DNA of 64,000 bases from Candidatus Venteria ishoeyi (GTDB taxonomy: Bacteria; Pseudomonadota; Gammaproteobacteria; Beggiatoales; Beggiatoaceae). Positions 17,886 to 26,751 of this stretch are shown in pieces. Numbering within the stretch: the first letter of the stretch is position 1; every line of letters starts with the position of its first letter. The DNA lies in contig NZ_JAUCGJ010000006.1 of the NCBI RefSeq assembly GCF_030378065.1, positions 46,580 to 110,579 of the forward strand. Reading direction: 5' to 3'. The position numbers and the translations under genes are program-made. The notes beneath the pieces are model-generated. The model ran no database searches and was not told the DNA's origin. It saw only the letters and a program-made list of their open reading frames with translations.

Positions 17886-17952
17886 GAAAATGAATTCGAC
17901 ACAAGCTTCATTTAGTGCTTATCGCACTGAAAACCGCTTCCGTCTCATGCTA
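17886..17952 (-). repeat. Degenerate repeat, family B copy 2
   Basis: Read on the minus strand it runs from AGCATGAGACGGAAGCGG through TTTTCAGTGC to AAGCTTGTGTCGAATTC. The same sequence, split by a family A element, occurs at 61372-61600. It lies between convergent genes and contains TTAGTGCTTATCGCACTGA, an imperfect hairpin that might aid termination. Confidence 0.55.
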
Positions 17953-17976
17953 TATTGATAATTCAGATACCAGATT

Positions 17977-18717
17977 TCAGCATTTTAAACAAGGATTTTC
18001 CAGGCAGCTTAAAAATGCCTTTTCCGGGCTGTCGCTCTGATAATACTCCAGAAATGCCTGCGGTGTGCCGGTAAAATACACTTGTCCTTGTTCCAGTATC
18101 AGCATCCGATCACACAGGCTGATGACATCTTCCAGGCTGTGCGCGGTAAACAGCAGCGTGCCACCCGCTGTTTTCCAGCCTTGCAAGGCTTGTTTTAATA
18201 ATAAACGCGCTTTAGGGTCCAAGCCACTCATTGGCTCATCCAGGACAAAGACCTGGCGACCACTGAGAAAGCAACTGATTAAGCCCAGTTTTTGCTGTGT
18301 ACCTTTGGAATAGGTGCAGATTTTTGTTGATAATAAATCGGGCTGAAAATCCAAAGTTAAACAAGCCGCCTCAATTTCATCTGCAACCCGGGGGCGTTGA
18401 TAAAAACGCAACATTAAATGCAGAAAGTCTCGCCCGGTCAAATAGTCCGGCAGGCTGCTTTGTTCTGGAAAAAATACCAGGTGCTGGCGGGATTGTGGGT
18501 CTTGATGACTTTGTCCATACCAGAGAATTTCTCCACACTGGACGCTTAATATATCTAAGGCCGCTTTTAATAAGGTGGTTTTACCCGCACCGTTTAAACC
18601 GGCTAAACCCAGCGTTTCCCCTTCAGCTAATTGCAAATTGACTTGATTGAGCAATAAACGTCGATTACGTTGCAAACTGAGATTGCGGCATTCCAGCGCA
18701 AAATGTGGCCTAATCAT
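17977..18717 (-). CDS. ABC transporter ATP-binding protein
   Basis: Cytoplasmic ATPase of an ABC exporter-type system. The 246-residue chain has Walker A GLNGAGKTT, a Q-loop near FFPEQSS, the signature YSKGTQQK (a C-loop variant), Walker B VFVLDEP and the switch His in TAHS. The layout matches the CcmA/drug- or Na-export class of one-domain ATPases. The partner membrane protein is not in the window's adjacent sequence, since the next gene downstream is convergent, so its substrate cannot be inferred. The ATG at 18717 overlaps the bioH stop as TGATG. Confidence 0.88.
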   Translation of the reverse strand: MIRPHFALECRNLSLQRNRRLLLNQVNLQLAEGETLGLAGLNGAGKTTLLKAALDILSVQCGEILWYGQSHQDPQSRQHLVFFPEQSSLPDYLTGRDFLHLMLRFYQRPRVADEIEAACLTLDFQPDLLSTKICTYSKGTQQKLGLISCFLSGRQVFVLDEPMSGLDPKARLLLKQALQGWKTAGGTLLFTAHSLEDVISLCDRMLILEQGQVYFTGTPQAFLEYYQSDSPEKAFLSCLENPCLKC

Positions 18718-19499
18718 CACGCGCCCTGTAAGTCATTAAGAAAAACCTGTAATTTTTCCAGCCAAAGTCCGCTATGTGATAAAAATGGCATGTGTCCGCC
18801 ATTGTCGATAATACAGCTTTGTAACTGCGTCAGTCCATGTCTATTCCAGTCTTGTGCTACGCTGACTGGCACCAGGGTATCGCGTTCACCTAATGATAGC
18901 CAGACGGGACAGGCAATATGTGCTAACTGCGCTCTTAAATCACTGGTTTGCAGCAATCTCAAGCCATTTTCCAGTGTTGCACTGCTGGGTGGGGGAGATT
19001 GGCTTAAGTCCTGGCGTAATTTGCGCAAATGCACACGCGCATCAACGCTACCTTTGATTTGCAAGCTCATAAAACGTAATAAGGTGGCTTGATAATCAGT
19101 TTTCAGATTCTGCGCAAAATTTGCCAGCGTATCAGCAGGCATGGCATGTGACCAGTTTTTTGCCTGCATAAAACAGGGGGTGCTTGCCACCAGACAGAGG
19201 GCGGAAACCTTGTCAGGATAACTGACAGCCAACTGCTGGGCCAGCAGACCACCGAGTGACCAACCCAGCCAGATTCCCGTGGGTAGTTGCTCAGCCAGCC
19301 ATGTGACCTGCGTGAGCAGTGAATTATTGCCTGCTGGCAGAGGATCGCTGTTGCCATATCCCGGCAAATCTACTTGATGGACACAATAATGCTGACTTAA
19401 CGCCGCTGCAACCGGATCCCAGACCTGGTGCTGAAAGCCCCAGCCGTGTAATAAAATCAGCGGTCTTCCCTGACCTGAGGTGTGTATAAATAACTTCAA
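18717..19499 (-). CDS. bioH: BioH, pimeloyl-ACP methyl ester esterase
   Basis: Carboxylesterase that releases pimeloyl-ACP from its methyl ester in biotin synthesis. The 260-residue alpha/beta hydrolase shows the oxyanion segment LLHGWGFQHQVW, the nucleophile Ser in GWSLGG, the Asp in GERDTLVP and the His in GGHMPF, and has the family-specific PLPAG and ASTPCF segments. It is not beside other bio genes, which is common for bioH. It overlaps the ABC ATPase gene downstream and starts 27 bases after the L,D-transpeptidase side of the gap. Confidence 0.88.
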   Translation of the reverse strand: MKLFIHTSGQGRPLILLHGWGFQHQVWDPVAAALSQHYCVHQVDLPGYGNSDPLPAGNNSLLTQVTWLAEQLPTGIWLGWSLGGLLAQQLAVSYPDKVSALCLVASTPCFMQAKNWSHAMPADTLANFAQNLKTDYQATLLRFMSLQIKGSVDARVHLRKLRQDLSQSPPPSSATLENGLRLLQTSDLRAQLAHIACPVWLSLGERDTLVPVSVAQDWNRHGLTQLQSCIIDNGGHMPFLSHSGLWLEKLQVFLNDLQGA

Positions 19500-19526
19500 A
19501 AATACTTTCCTATACCAAACTCAAGT

Positions 19527-21260
19527 TTACTTGAGTTTTGCCATCATTGCTCGTTGCAACTGTCGGGAATCAGGATGTTTGAGTTTTTGCAGCGCGCGCA
19601 CAAGGCGGCGATCCCAGTTATAAACATCCTTGCGAAACTGCACCTTATCCTGTTCATCAACCCAGGCAGTCCAGTAGGTTAAATATACAGCAATCGGCAC
19701 TTGCAATTTAACTTCTTGAGTTTGACCTTTTTGGAGTTCTATATCCAGACGTTTTTGATTCCAGTTTTTTCCCAGCAAATGATTTGCCAGTGCCAAGGGT
19801 TTTTCCAGGCGAATACACCCGGAACTGAACGTCCGCTGGTTTTTTTTAAACAGTGCGCGTTTGGGCGTGTCATGCAAATAAATACTAAATGGGTTGGGGA
19901 ACATGAATTTAACCTGCCCCAGCGCATTGCCATTACCCGCCATTTGCTGTAAACGGTAAGGAAAATTATTCCCCTGAAACAAAGCATTTTGCAAGGTTTG
20001 TGTATCAACCAGATGATTACCATTAAAAGCCTGGATACCTTTGCGCAACAGATATTCGGCATCTTGACGGGCCTTGGGTAAAATATCACGCAGAGCGATG
20101 CTGCGCGGCACTGACCAGGTTGGATTGAGTACCAGATAGCTTATTTTTCCAGAAAATACAGGCGTGCGTCTATCCTTGCGCCCGACAATAACGGACATTT
20201 GCTGGGTGACTTCCTGATTTTCAATCACTTTTAAGCTGAAATCAGCAATATTCACCCAGATATAACGTGATCCCAATTGCCGGGGAACCCAGCGCCAGCG
20301 TTCCATATTCAATCGAATTTGTCCAATGCGCTGTTCCAGACCGACATTAAGCATTGCGCGGGTATCCCGCCCCAATTGTCCATCAACCTGCAAGCCGTGA
20401 CGCGCTTGAAAATGACGTAAAGCCTCAGTGAGCATTGGGTCCAGTTGTTCCGGTCGGTCTGCGCATTGTTTAATCTGAAAATCCCCGGTTTCCTGTAAAT
20501 GGGTGCGCAATAAACCAATGGTTGGGTGGGACTGCCCCGGCTCAATTTTTTTTCTGCCAGAGAATAGCGGCCATAGCGTATTGTCCTGATGACGTAGATA
20601 GTTTGCCAGGAGATTTTTTAATTTTTGATATTGGGGATGGGGAGGGGCTAAACTGTGCAAGAAAGGAGATAAACGGCCTTGCTCTAAAGCGACTTCCAGC
20701 ATATCCAGGGCTTTCCAGTTCTCATCCTGCTTTAAGTGCCAGTCACGAATAACCTGTTGCGGATCTAAGCGTCCAAAGCGTACATGCTTACTGTAACGCA
20801 GATAAGCTTCACTGAGTAACAACTCTAAATCAGCCTCTTCACAAGTGCCTGTCCGTAAGTGGTTCAGGCATACGCTAATCAGTGAAACATAATAGTCTTC
20901 CGGCTCCAGACCTTCACGCCAGGCCCAGCGTAAAACCTGGAATAATATCTGTCCCTGCTCATTAATCCCTTCTGGCTGAATCCAAATCGGGCGATAAGCG
21001 CGTTTACCATAAAGTTTACGGAGTAAATCGGGACTTTGCAGCATAATACCCGCCACGCTTATACGCTCAGAAAATAAGCGCTGCGCTAAACGGTAACTTT
21101 GCAGGGAAAAGGTTTGGGCCAACTCCGTGACCGGTGGCGGTACAAAAGTTTCAAAGGGATTGAGAGTGGGTGCGGCAGAGCTTGCGGACGCGCATAGTAA
21201 CATCAGCCACAGAGCTTGCAGCCGATGCGATAAACAGGCAGTGATGCGCGTTGGAAACAT
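19527..21260 (-). CDS. L,D-transpeptidase, YcbB/LdtD-like
   Basis: Periplasmic enzyme that forms 3-3 cross-links or related bonds in peptidoglycan. The 577-residue protein has an N-terminal signal segment (LQALWLMLLCASASSAAP), a scaffold domain, a peptidoglycan-binding repeat (LTEALRHFQARHGLQVDGQLGRDT, split by family) and a C-terminal YkuD domain. The catalytic block reads HDTPKRALF ... SSGCIRL, with the nucleophile Cys. The arrangement and length match YcbB. It sits upstream of bioH on the same strand; a shared promoter is possible. Confidence 0.9.
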   Translation of the reverse strand: MFPTRITACLSHRLQALWLMLLCASASSAAPTLNPFETFVPPPVTELAQTFSLQSYRLAQRLFSERISVAGIMLQSPDLLRKLYGKRAYRPIWIQPEGINEQGQILFQVLRWAWREGLEPEDYYVSLISVCLNHLRTGTCEEADLELLLSEAYLRYSKHVRFGRLDPQQVIRDWHLKQDENWKALDMLEVALEQGRLSPFLHSLAPPHPQYQKLKNLLANYLRHQDNTLWPLFSGRKKIEPGQSHPTIGLLRTHLQETGDFQIKQCADRPEQLDPMLTEALRHFQARHGLQVDGQLGRDTRAMLNVGLEQRIGQIRLNMERWRWVPRQLGSRYIWVNIADFSLKVIENQEVTQQMSVIVGRKDRRTPVFSGKISYLVLNPTWSVPRSIALRDILPKARQDAEYLLRKGIQAFNGNHLVDTQTLQNALFQGNNFPYRLQQMAGNGNALGQVKFMFPNPFSIYLHDTPKRALFKKNQRTFSSGCIRLEKPLALANHLLGKNWNQKRLDIELQKGQTQEVKLQVPIAVYLTYWTAWVDEQDKVQFRKDVYNWDRRLVRALQKLKHPDSRQLQRAMMAKLK

Positions 21261-21282
21261 AATATTTAATCTGAACTCGACT

Positions 21283-21391
21283 TAAGGTTTTTTAATAAAA
21301 AACGATAAAACCCGGTACCCACTATCAAAAACTTCGCGTAAGACGGCAGTGGTTTTTTGTGCCATTAGCGCAAATCGAGCTTATGCCGAAG
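21283..21391 (-). repeat. Degenerate intergenic repeat, family C copy 2
   Basis: GGTTTTTTAATAAAAAACG followed by ACTATCAAAAACTTCGCG resembles 11098-11212. It fills the gap between the L,D-transpeptidase start and the end of the LprI-domain gene and contains no gene. Confidence 0.35.
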
Positions 21392-22432
21392 TTATTGAAT
21401 TTGTATGGATAACCCCTGCAAGCCTTCTGCCCTGGCTCGCGTGAGCGTGGTTTTCGCCTCAATATGTGCCACTTCATTATGCCTGATACCCTGGTAGAAC
21501 TCAGCGAGAAAACCCGCATTGGCATCCCGGTATTCCAACCATTTACGCTGTGCATGGCGTAATTTTTTCTGGCTGTTTTTATCCAGTTTTTTCATTAAGT
21601 CTCCATAAACCTGGTTTAAAACCTGATCAGCTTTTTGGTATTCATTATCAGCACATTTTTTCCGGGAAGTGGGGGCGCTGGCATATTGGCATAAAAACTG
21701 GCTTGCAAAGTCCGCATCATAGGTTTTAATTAATTTTTCCAATCCCTGATAAAACTGTGCTGCCGTACCATCAATACCGCGCCGCAGCCAAAATAAAACC
21801 GCACCTGAAACAATATTGCCGTCATAACCGGCTTGTTCTAAACCTGCAAATTCATAATATTCATCACGGTAATATTGCGGCAGGGTTTGATTGACAATCA
21901 GATCCTCATATTTTTGCTGCTGGGCAATATGAAAAGCTGGTTTCGACTGTAATTCCTGGTAAACCATATAATAAATTCTGGCAGGTATACTAACAAATTG
22001 AGCATACATTGTTTGCGTCAAGGAACGGAATGTCTGGTCTTTTTCACCGGGAATCGCATGTTCTACCAGCCAGGTGACAAACTCAGGATTGTAATAACCA
22101 AAATTATAACGCGCATGTAAATTCAATTGTGTATTGCTGTGTGGGCCGCGCAAAAATATGGGTATATTCGACAACTGTTGCAGTTGTTTATAATCCATAA
22201 AATTTTTAATATGACAGTAAAATATACGCATACCACCATTAGGATAATAGTCATATTCATCAGGACAATTATTCTGCGTTTTATCCAGACTGGCCCAGAT
22301 TTCACGAAATCCTGCGCTGAATTGGCTTAAGTTTTGTTTGGGCGCTGCAATGGGTGATTTTGCATAAACACTGATAGATTGTGAGACAAACCCAAGCACT
22401 ATCAGACTTATACTCAAAATTAAAGTACGCAT
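21392..22432 (-). CDS. Secreted protein with C-terminal LprI-like domain
   Basis: Exported protein of 346 residues with signal peptide MRTLILSISLIVLGFVSQSISVYA. The N-terminal about 220 residues are not recognised. The C-terminal about 100 residues resemble the LprI/DUF1311 domain (CADNEYQKADQVLNQVYGDL, then RHAQRKWLEYRDANAGF), known from lysozyme-inhibitor proteins. A role in protecting the wall from lysozyme-like enzymes is possible but unproven. The start at 22432 has a very strong ribosome site (AAGGAGGGGGG) and is preferred over the upstream in-frame start at 22513. Confidence 0.72.
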   Translation of the reverse strand: MRTLILSISLIVLGFVSQSISVYAKSPIAAPKQNLSQFSAGFREIWASLDKTQNNCPDEYDYYPNGGMRIFYCHIKNFMDYKQLQQLSNIPIFLRGPHSNTQLNLHARYNFGYYNPEFVTWLVEHAIPGEKDQTFRSLTQTMYAQFVSIPARIYYMVYQELQSKPAFHIAQQQKYEDLIVNQTLPQYYRDEYYEFAGLEQAGYDGNIVSGAVLFWLRRGIDGTAAQFYQGLEKLIKTYDADFASQFLCQYASAPTSRKKCADNEYQKADQVLNQVYGDLMKKLDKNSQKKLRHAQRKWLEYRDANAGFLAEFYQGIRHNEVAHIEAKTTLTRARAEGLQGLSIQIQ

Positions 22433-22549
22433 ACCATCCCCCCTCCTTAAGAAAAAATACCAAACATAAAAAAACATTGCATGAATTGTATACCATGCAA
22501 TGTTTGAACACACTTGAAATGCTGAAAAGTTTATTTTCCATGCACAAGG

Positions 22550-23100
22550 TTAAAACCTTCGCCTTTCAGGCGAACAGATTTATCTCTAATGTTTAACGGT
22601 AAAACTTAAAATATGGGTTTTAGCGCTAACACCCCAAAGGGGTATTTTAATATAGCCTGGGGCAACGCCCCAGGGTAGAGAATGGCACGAATACAATTTC
22701 AGGGGCGTTGCCCCACTACCATTAACTTAAGAAAATATTCAAGCCCCAAAGGGGCAAAACATACCAGCCCAGGGCAACGCCCTGGGTGTGTAATGTGATG
22801 ATACCAGAGTCCTGAAAGGGCGATACATAAATGATGCGCCCTCTGATGTATCGCCCTTTCAGGGCTCTAATTCAACAAAATAACCTGCCTGGGGCGCTGC
22901 CCCAGGCTAGTATGTTTATCCCTTTCAGGGATATACTTGCTCACCCAATGAGAATAAAGCAATAATTTTTAACCAAAAGTCTAAACTTAATACTGGCACA
23001 AAAGTTTAAAGGAGGTCAAGCCTTGGCTTGGGTGTGCTTTTTAGACTCCCAATCCGAGGATTGGGCTCTTTAAGTTAATGGCAGTGGGGCGTTGCCCCTG
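22550..23100. repeat. Cluster of about ten short palindromes
   Basis: No gene is present. Hairpin-forming units include TTCGCCTTTCAGGCGAA, CCTGGGGCAACGCCCCAGG (22658), GCCCCAAAGGGGC (22744), CCCAGGGCAACGCCCTGGG (22768), an 18-bp-arm inverted repeat CCTGAAAGGGCGATACAT with its complement (22812-22863), CCTGGGGCGCTGCCCCAGG (22889), ATCCCTTTCAGGGAT (22918) and CCCAATCCGAGGATTGGG (23048). They look like REP-type elements accumulated in one gap. Confidence 0.8.
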
Positions 23101-23106
23101 GCTATA

Positions 23107-23212
23107 TTAATGCGCCCCGTTGGGGCCAAACAACAGGGCTTGTCCGCCCTGTATCTCGGCTTTCAGCCACCAAACGCTCTAACCCACCCGTCTTTTAGCG
23201 GGTGGTTGTTTA
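23107..23212 (+). repeat. Family D 106-bp structured repeat, copy 1
   Basis: Nearly identical to 50492-50597. It contains three hairpins in a row: GCGCCCCGTTGGGGC, ACAGGGCTTGTCCGCCCTGT and CCACCCGTCTTTTAGCGGGTGG. Differences between copies are few and fall mostly outside the stems. A family C-like tail follows at 23213-23273. Confidence 0.75.
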
Positions 23213-23274
23213 GTATCTATAACTTAGCGCAAGGTAAAAGCACTTTTTAGCTGTGCAACGGCGGATGAAGCTTA

Positions 23275-23610
23275 TTAGTCAGCTAAAGACAAAACCCAAC
23301 TCACCAGAATGTTAATATTTTCATCTGAAACCGTAGCATTAGGTGGCATAGGAATATTACCCCAGGTGCCACTGCCACCATTTTTCACCTTATCCCGCAA
23401 CTGCTGAATCATGGCTTCATCCGCACCTTTGTATTTGTTGGCAATTTCTTTATAAGCCGGGCCAACAATTTTATTATCAATACTATGGCAGGCCAGACAA
23501 GAGTTTTTGCGTGCCAGTTCGACACCATCTTCTGCTTGTGCCAAAGCACTGACTGCTAACATGGAAAAACCTGCGATACTACTGAACATAACTTTAGAAA
23601 AATATTTCAT
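23275..23610 (-). CDS. Periplasmic class I c-type cytochrome
   Basis: A 111-residue secreted mono-haem cytochrome. After the signal peptide (VMFSSIAGFSMLAVSALAQA) come the haem-binding CLACH motif and the axial Met in NIPMPPN, with the C-terminal helix INILVSWVLSL. This matches the cytochrome c-551/c5 class that carries electrons between membrane complexes and terminal reductases or oxidases. The ATG at 23610 is used rather than the preceding TTG. It stands alone, so its redox partner is unknown. Confidence 0.9.
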   Translation of the reverse strand: MKYFSKVMFSSIAGFSMLAVSALAQAEDGVELARKNSCLACHSIDNKIVGPAYKEIANKYKGADEAMIQQLRDKVKNGGSGTWGNIPMPPNATVSDENINILVSWVLSLAD

Positions 23611-23681
23611 CAAATCGTTCTCCGTTTATGATGAGTGTGTAAACCTAATTTTATTATAAACCAGAATATTTTAACTACATG

Positions 23682-25187
23682 CTAAAACTGTGCCTTACGT
23701 TTTTGTTCCCTGGCCTGTAATTGTTCAACAATTAAACGATAAGCAATAAAATACTTATAAATATTACTGACATATTGCACAGTTTCACGACCAATAATCT
23801 TAGCAGCTGCGACCTCAACATTACCAAACCAGATATTGGGATTCAGTTTCATCGTTTTAGTACGCTTGCGCAATTTGCGTACTTTTGCAGGGCCTGCATT
23901 ATAGGCGGCAAAACTGAACAGCATTTGATTGAGCAGGTCAATTTCTGACTTATCAAAATAACGCTTATGTAAAAAATGTAAATAACGGGTACCGGCATGG
24001 ATATTATTTTCCAGTTTGTGAATGTCTGGAATATTCACATTCGGATCTTTAGCCGTGCTGGGTAAAATCTGCATAATACCGACAGCCCCGGCTTTGCTGC
24101 GCTTACTGTGATCCAGTTGTGATTCCTGGTAAGCCAGGGCACCCAGCATCAACACATCAAAAGCATATTGATCGGCATATTTTTTAAATAAATTAAGGGT
24201 ATCCTGAAACTTTTTAATTTCTCCAGGACTCATGGTGTTACGCGCCCATTTATTGTGTTTCAGGTAACGCTTGAAAATAATATTACCAAATAAGGTGCCT
24301 TTTTTATGTTTTTTAATAAAGCTGTTGAGCTGTTGTTTTAATTGTGGACTATTTTTACGAATTGCCCAGCCAATGCTGCCACCGGTATTAACCGCAATAT
24401 CAGAATAGACCCGAATCTGGTCAAAGACTTCCACCCAGAATTTTGCCTTATGGCTATCAACAATCACCATTGGAATCATGCTGGCATTCACCATTTCCAG
24501 CAAATCAGCATCTTCTAAATATTCATCGGCTGCAATAATCTGCACCGGCTTTAGGTTTTGTTCCTTAAACTGCTGATTTAGACGCTGTAAGCTGCTGTAA
24601 TAACTACTAGATTGCCTGACATGAAGTGTTTTTCCTGATAAGTCTTGCAGGGTTTTAACGGGGGGTGCATGGATGCCCGTTACCAATACTTCATCAACGC
24701 CGCTAAATACCGGATCACTGAAATCCACTTGTTGCTTGCGCACTGCGGTAATGGTTAGATTACTGACAGCAATATCACCCAAGCCCTTGATTAAGGCGGG
24801 AATCAGCTCATCGCGCCGCACCGGAATAAAAACAACTTTAATTTTCAGCGTGCCATTATTCAGTTTTTTATTCAGATAGTTTTCAAAGGTTTTTAAGGCT
24901 TCGTAACTAGCACCCCGTTGCCGCATTGCATCAAGAAAATATAACATCTTGTTATATACCACCAGGACGCGGATAAGGCGACGCTGTTTCATGCCCTCAA
25001 AGTCCCCAAGCCAGGGCGCGTCTGCTAAAAATATTTCCCGTCCATCAGCAGTGACAGGAATTTGTTCAATTAAATCCTGGGCTTTTTGCGCTGCTATGGA
25101 GGGGTCTATATTGGCATTATCGGGCGCAGCAAAAACCGGGTTATGCGTCAGGAACAATAAACATAAAAAATAATAAAGCGGTTTCAT
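23682..25187 (-). CDS. MltF-like membrane-bound lytic transglycosylase
   Basis: Two-domain protein of 501 residues. A signal peptide (FLCLLFLTHNPVFA) precedes a periplasmic substrate-binding domain of the SBP-bac-3 type (RLIRVLVVYNKMLYFLDA, then GLGDIAVSNLTITAVRKQQVDFSDP, split by family). The C-terminal domain is a family 1-type lytic transglycosylase: catalytic Glu in ALAYQESQLDHSKRS, then GAVGIMQILPSTAKD and FAAYNAGPAKV. The architecture is that of MltF, where the sensor-like domain regulates muramidase activity. The ATG at 25187 is preferred over a GTG three codons upstream. Confidence 0.88.
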   Translation of the reverse strand: MKPLYYFLCLLFLTHNPVFAAPDNANIDPSIAAQKAQDLIEQIPVTADGREIFLADAPWLGDFEGMKQRRLIRVLVVYNKMLYFLDAMRQRGASYEALKTFENYLNKKLNNGTLKIKVVFIPVRRDELIPALIKGLGDIAVSNLTITAVRKQQVDFSDPVFSGVDEVLVTGIHAPPVKTLQDLSGKTLHVRQSSSYYSSLQRLNQQFKEQNLKPVQIIAADEYLEDADLLEMVNASMIPMVIVDSHKAKFWVEVFDQIRVYSDIAVNTGGSIGWAIRKNSPQLKQQLNSFIKKHKKGTLFGNIIFKRYLKHNKWARNTMSPGEIKKFQDTLNLFKKYADQYAFDVLMLGALAYQESQLDHSKRSKAGAVGIMQILPSTAKDPNVNIPDIHKLENNIHAGTRYLHFLHKRYFDKSEIDLLNQMLFSFAAYNAGPAKVRKLRKRTKTMKLNPNIWFGNVEVAAAKIIGRETVQYVSNIYKYFIAYRLIVEQLQAREQKRKAQF

Positions 25188-25237
25188 GGGCAGCACCTTG
25201 CTTATCAGGTATTGGGGAGTTTATGCTTTTGACGGTT

Positions 25238-25495
25238 TCAGCGTTGGTTTTCATCTGCCAGACGATGTTCCTGGCAGCAATAAACCTTATCGCCACGATG
25301 AATTGCTTCTTGTTCCGGTATATGCATACCACAAAAAGCGCAGGGCAGCATGTGCTGCTTTTCCGGCATTGCCTGATTTTGTTTTTTCTGCTTGGTCTGG
25401 TTTTCTGCTTCATTTTCCAACGAAGCTTTATAACCCTGGAAAATTCGCCATAGCATCCAAATTCCGATAAGGATGATCAATGTGCGTATAAACAT
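25238..25495 (-). CDS. PP0621-type small membrane protein with zinc-ribbon-like tail
   Basis: An 85-residue protein with one N-terminal membrane helix (TLIILIGIWMLWRIF) and a charged linker, ending in CAFCGMHIPEQEAI ... VYCCQEH, which looks like a small metal-binding or disulfide-rich module. This arrangement is that of the PP0621 family of uncharacterised proteins. The function is unknown. It lies between nusB and the mltF-like gene on the same strand, with a palindromic terminator candidate separating it from nusB. Confidence 0.75.
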   Translation of the reverse strand: MFIRTLIILIGIWMLWRIFQGYKASLENEAENQTKQKKQNQAMPEKQHMLPCAFCGMHIPEQEAIHRGDKVYCCQEHRLADENQR

Positions 25496-25512
25496 AAGGC
25501 ATAATCCTAAAC

Positions 25513-25542
25513 GGATAACACCCCTTCGAAGGGGTGTTATCC
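25513..25542. terminator. Perfect 30-base palindrome after nusB
   Basis: GGATAACACCCCTTC and its exact complement form a stem with a TTCG-type tip. It lies 20 bases past the nusB stop, so it is a likely terminator of the ribH-nusB transcript or an inserted REP unit; no long T run follows. Confidence 0.6.
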
Positions 25543-25562
25543 ATAAAACATTTACAGGTTAT

Positions 25563-26042
25563 TTATTTTGCTTGCTTCTGGCGATCCGGACGATTAACCG
25601 AAGCCCGATCCAAAATGCCATTAATAAATTTGTGACTTTTGTCCGCACCAAAACGGTGGGCCAATTCCACTGACTCATTAATAACCACCCGCCAGGGCAC
25701 TTCCGGGCAATAGTTCAATTCATACAGACCCATACGCAAAATAGTATGCTCAATGGGATCCAGGCGGCGCAAGGGGCGATCTAACAAAGGCTCCAATTGT
25801 TTGTCCAAGGTTTTAACCTGTTCTGCAACTTCATAGAGCAAACGCCGGAAATACAGCACGTCAACCTGTGCAATATCTACTTCATTTTCATCATCAGCCG
25901 CAAGAAATTGTTCTTCAATATCAACCAGAGAGTGTTTAGCGATCTGCCATTGATATAAAGCTTGCAGTGCGCGATGTCTGGCATGGCTGCGTGGGCTGGT
26001 TTTACGTTTTTTTCCGGCGCGTTTTTTACTTGTTTTTTGCAT
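25563..26042 (-). CDS. nusB: NusB transcription antitermination factor
   Basis: RNA-binding protein that works with NusE in rRNA antitermination. The 159-residue chain has a basic N-terminal tail, then the family core: ARHRALQALYQWQ, LEPLLDRPLRRLDPIEHTIL, LRMGLYEL and VINESVELAHRFGADKSHKFINGILD (split by family). The ATG overlaps the ribH stop as TAATG, reproducing the common ribH-nusB pairing. Confidence 0.95.
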   Translation of the reverse strand: MQKTSKKRAGKKRKTSPRSHARHRALQALYQWQIAKHSLVDIEEQFLAADDENEVDIAQVDVLYFRRLLYEVAEQVKTLDKQLEPLLDRPLRRLDPIEHTILRMGLYELNYCPEVPWRVVINESVELAHRFGADKSHKFINGILDRASVNRPDRQKQAK

Positions 26043-26533
26043 TATGAATCTGCTGACAGTTTATGCACTAAACTGACCATTTCCAGCCCGGATAAGGCTG
26101 CTTCCCCGCCTTTATTACCCGCTTTGGTGCCTGCGCGCTCAATCGCCTGCTCGATAGTATCGACGGTTAAAACACCAAATACCACAGGCATATCATATTT
26201 TAAGCCAACCTGAGTTAAACCTTTGGCGCACTCTCCCGCAACATAGTCAAAATGCGGCGTACCGCCACGAATGACCGCGCCAACCGCAATAATGGCATCA
26301 TATTTATCGGTTTCAGCCAGCTTTTGCACCACCAGCGGAATTTCATAAGCACCCGGTGCCCAGACAACGGTGATATTTTCTGATTTAACGCCGTGACGTT
26401 GCAGCGTATCCACTGCGCCTTCCAGCAGTTTTTCAGTAATAAAGCTGTTAAAACGCCCGGCAACGATGGCATAAGAGGCGGTTTCCTGTACCTGGGTCAT
26501 AAAATCCCCTTCTATGGTTTGATATTGGCTCAT
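26042..26533 (-). CDS. ribH: 6,7-dimethyl-8-ribityllumazine synthase (RibH)
   Basis: Makes the lumazine precursor of riboflavin. Typical blocks are [52 protein letters not shown] (with catalytic His) and [20 protein letters not shown]. The start at 26533 gives [11 protein letters not shown], a segment common in relatives, with GGAG upstream; an alternative start at 26500 also has a good ribosome site. It overlaps nusB. No riboflavin-type riboswitch was recognised in the gap upstream (26534-26622). Confidence 0.95.
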   Translation of the reverse strand: MSQYQTIEGDFMTQVQETASYAIVAGRFNSFITEKLLEGAVDTLQRHGVKSENITVVWAPGAYEIPLVVQKLAETDKYDAIIAVGAVIRGGTPHFDYVAGECAKGLTQVGLKYDMPVVFGVLTVDTIEQAIERAGTKAGNKGGEAALSGLEMVSLVHKLSADS

Positions 26534-26622
26534 ATTTGCTCCGTTAAAACACAAACGCTTGGCGCGAGATATGTTTATAAATCATTAGTCGTTGATGTAT
26601 AGTTGATCCATTTTAGCGTAAT

Positions 26623-26751
26623 TCAAGGTTTTGGACTTAATGCCTGGATCTGTTCTATGGGTAAACCTGTAACCTCTGCAATAGTCTCTATCGCTATCCC
26701 TGCCTGCTTCAGGTTTTTCGCCGTCATTAAAATACCTTCTGCTTTTACGTA
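26623..26751 (-). pseudogene. C-terminal remnant of an Rpn/PD-(D/E)XK-type transposase-nuclease
   Basis: Read from just after the acpS stop, about 42 codons encode KAEGILMTAKNLKQAG and ETIAEVTGLPIEQI before a TGA. This matches the C-terminal pattern of the Rpn-like recombination-promoting nuclease proteins. No start or catalytic part remains, so it is a relic between acpS and ribH. A different N-terminal relic of the same family lies at 40205-40444. Confidence 0.6.
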
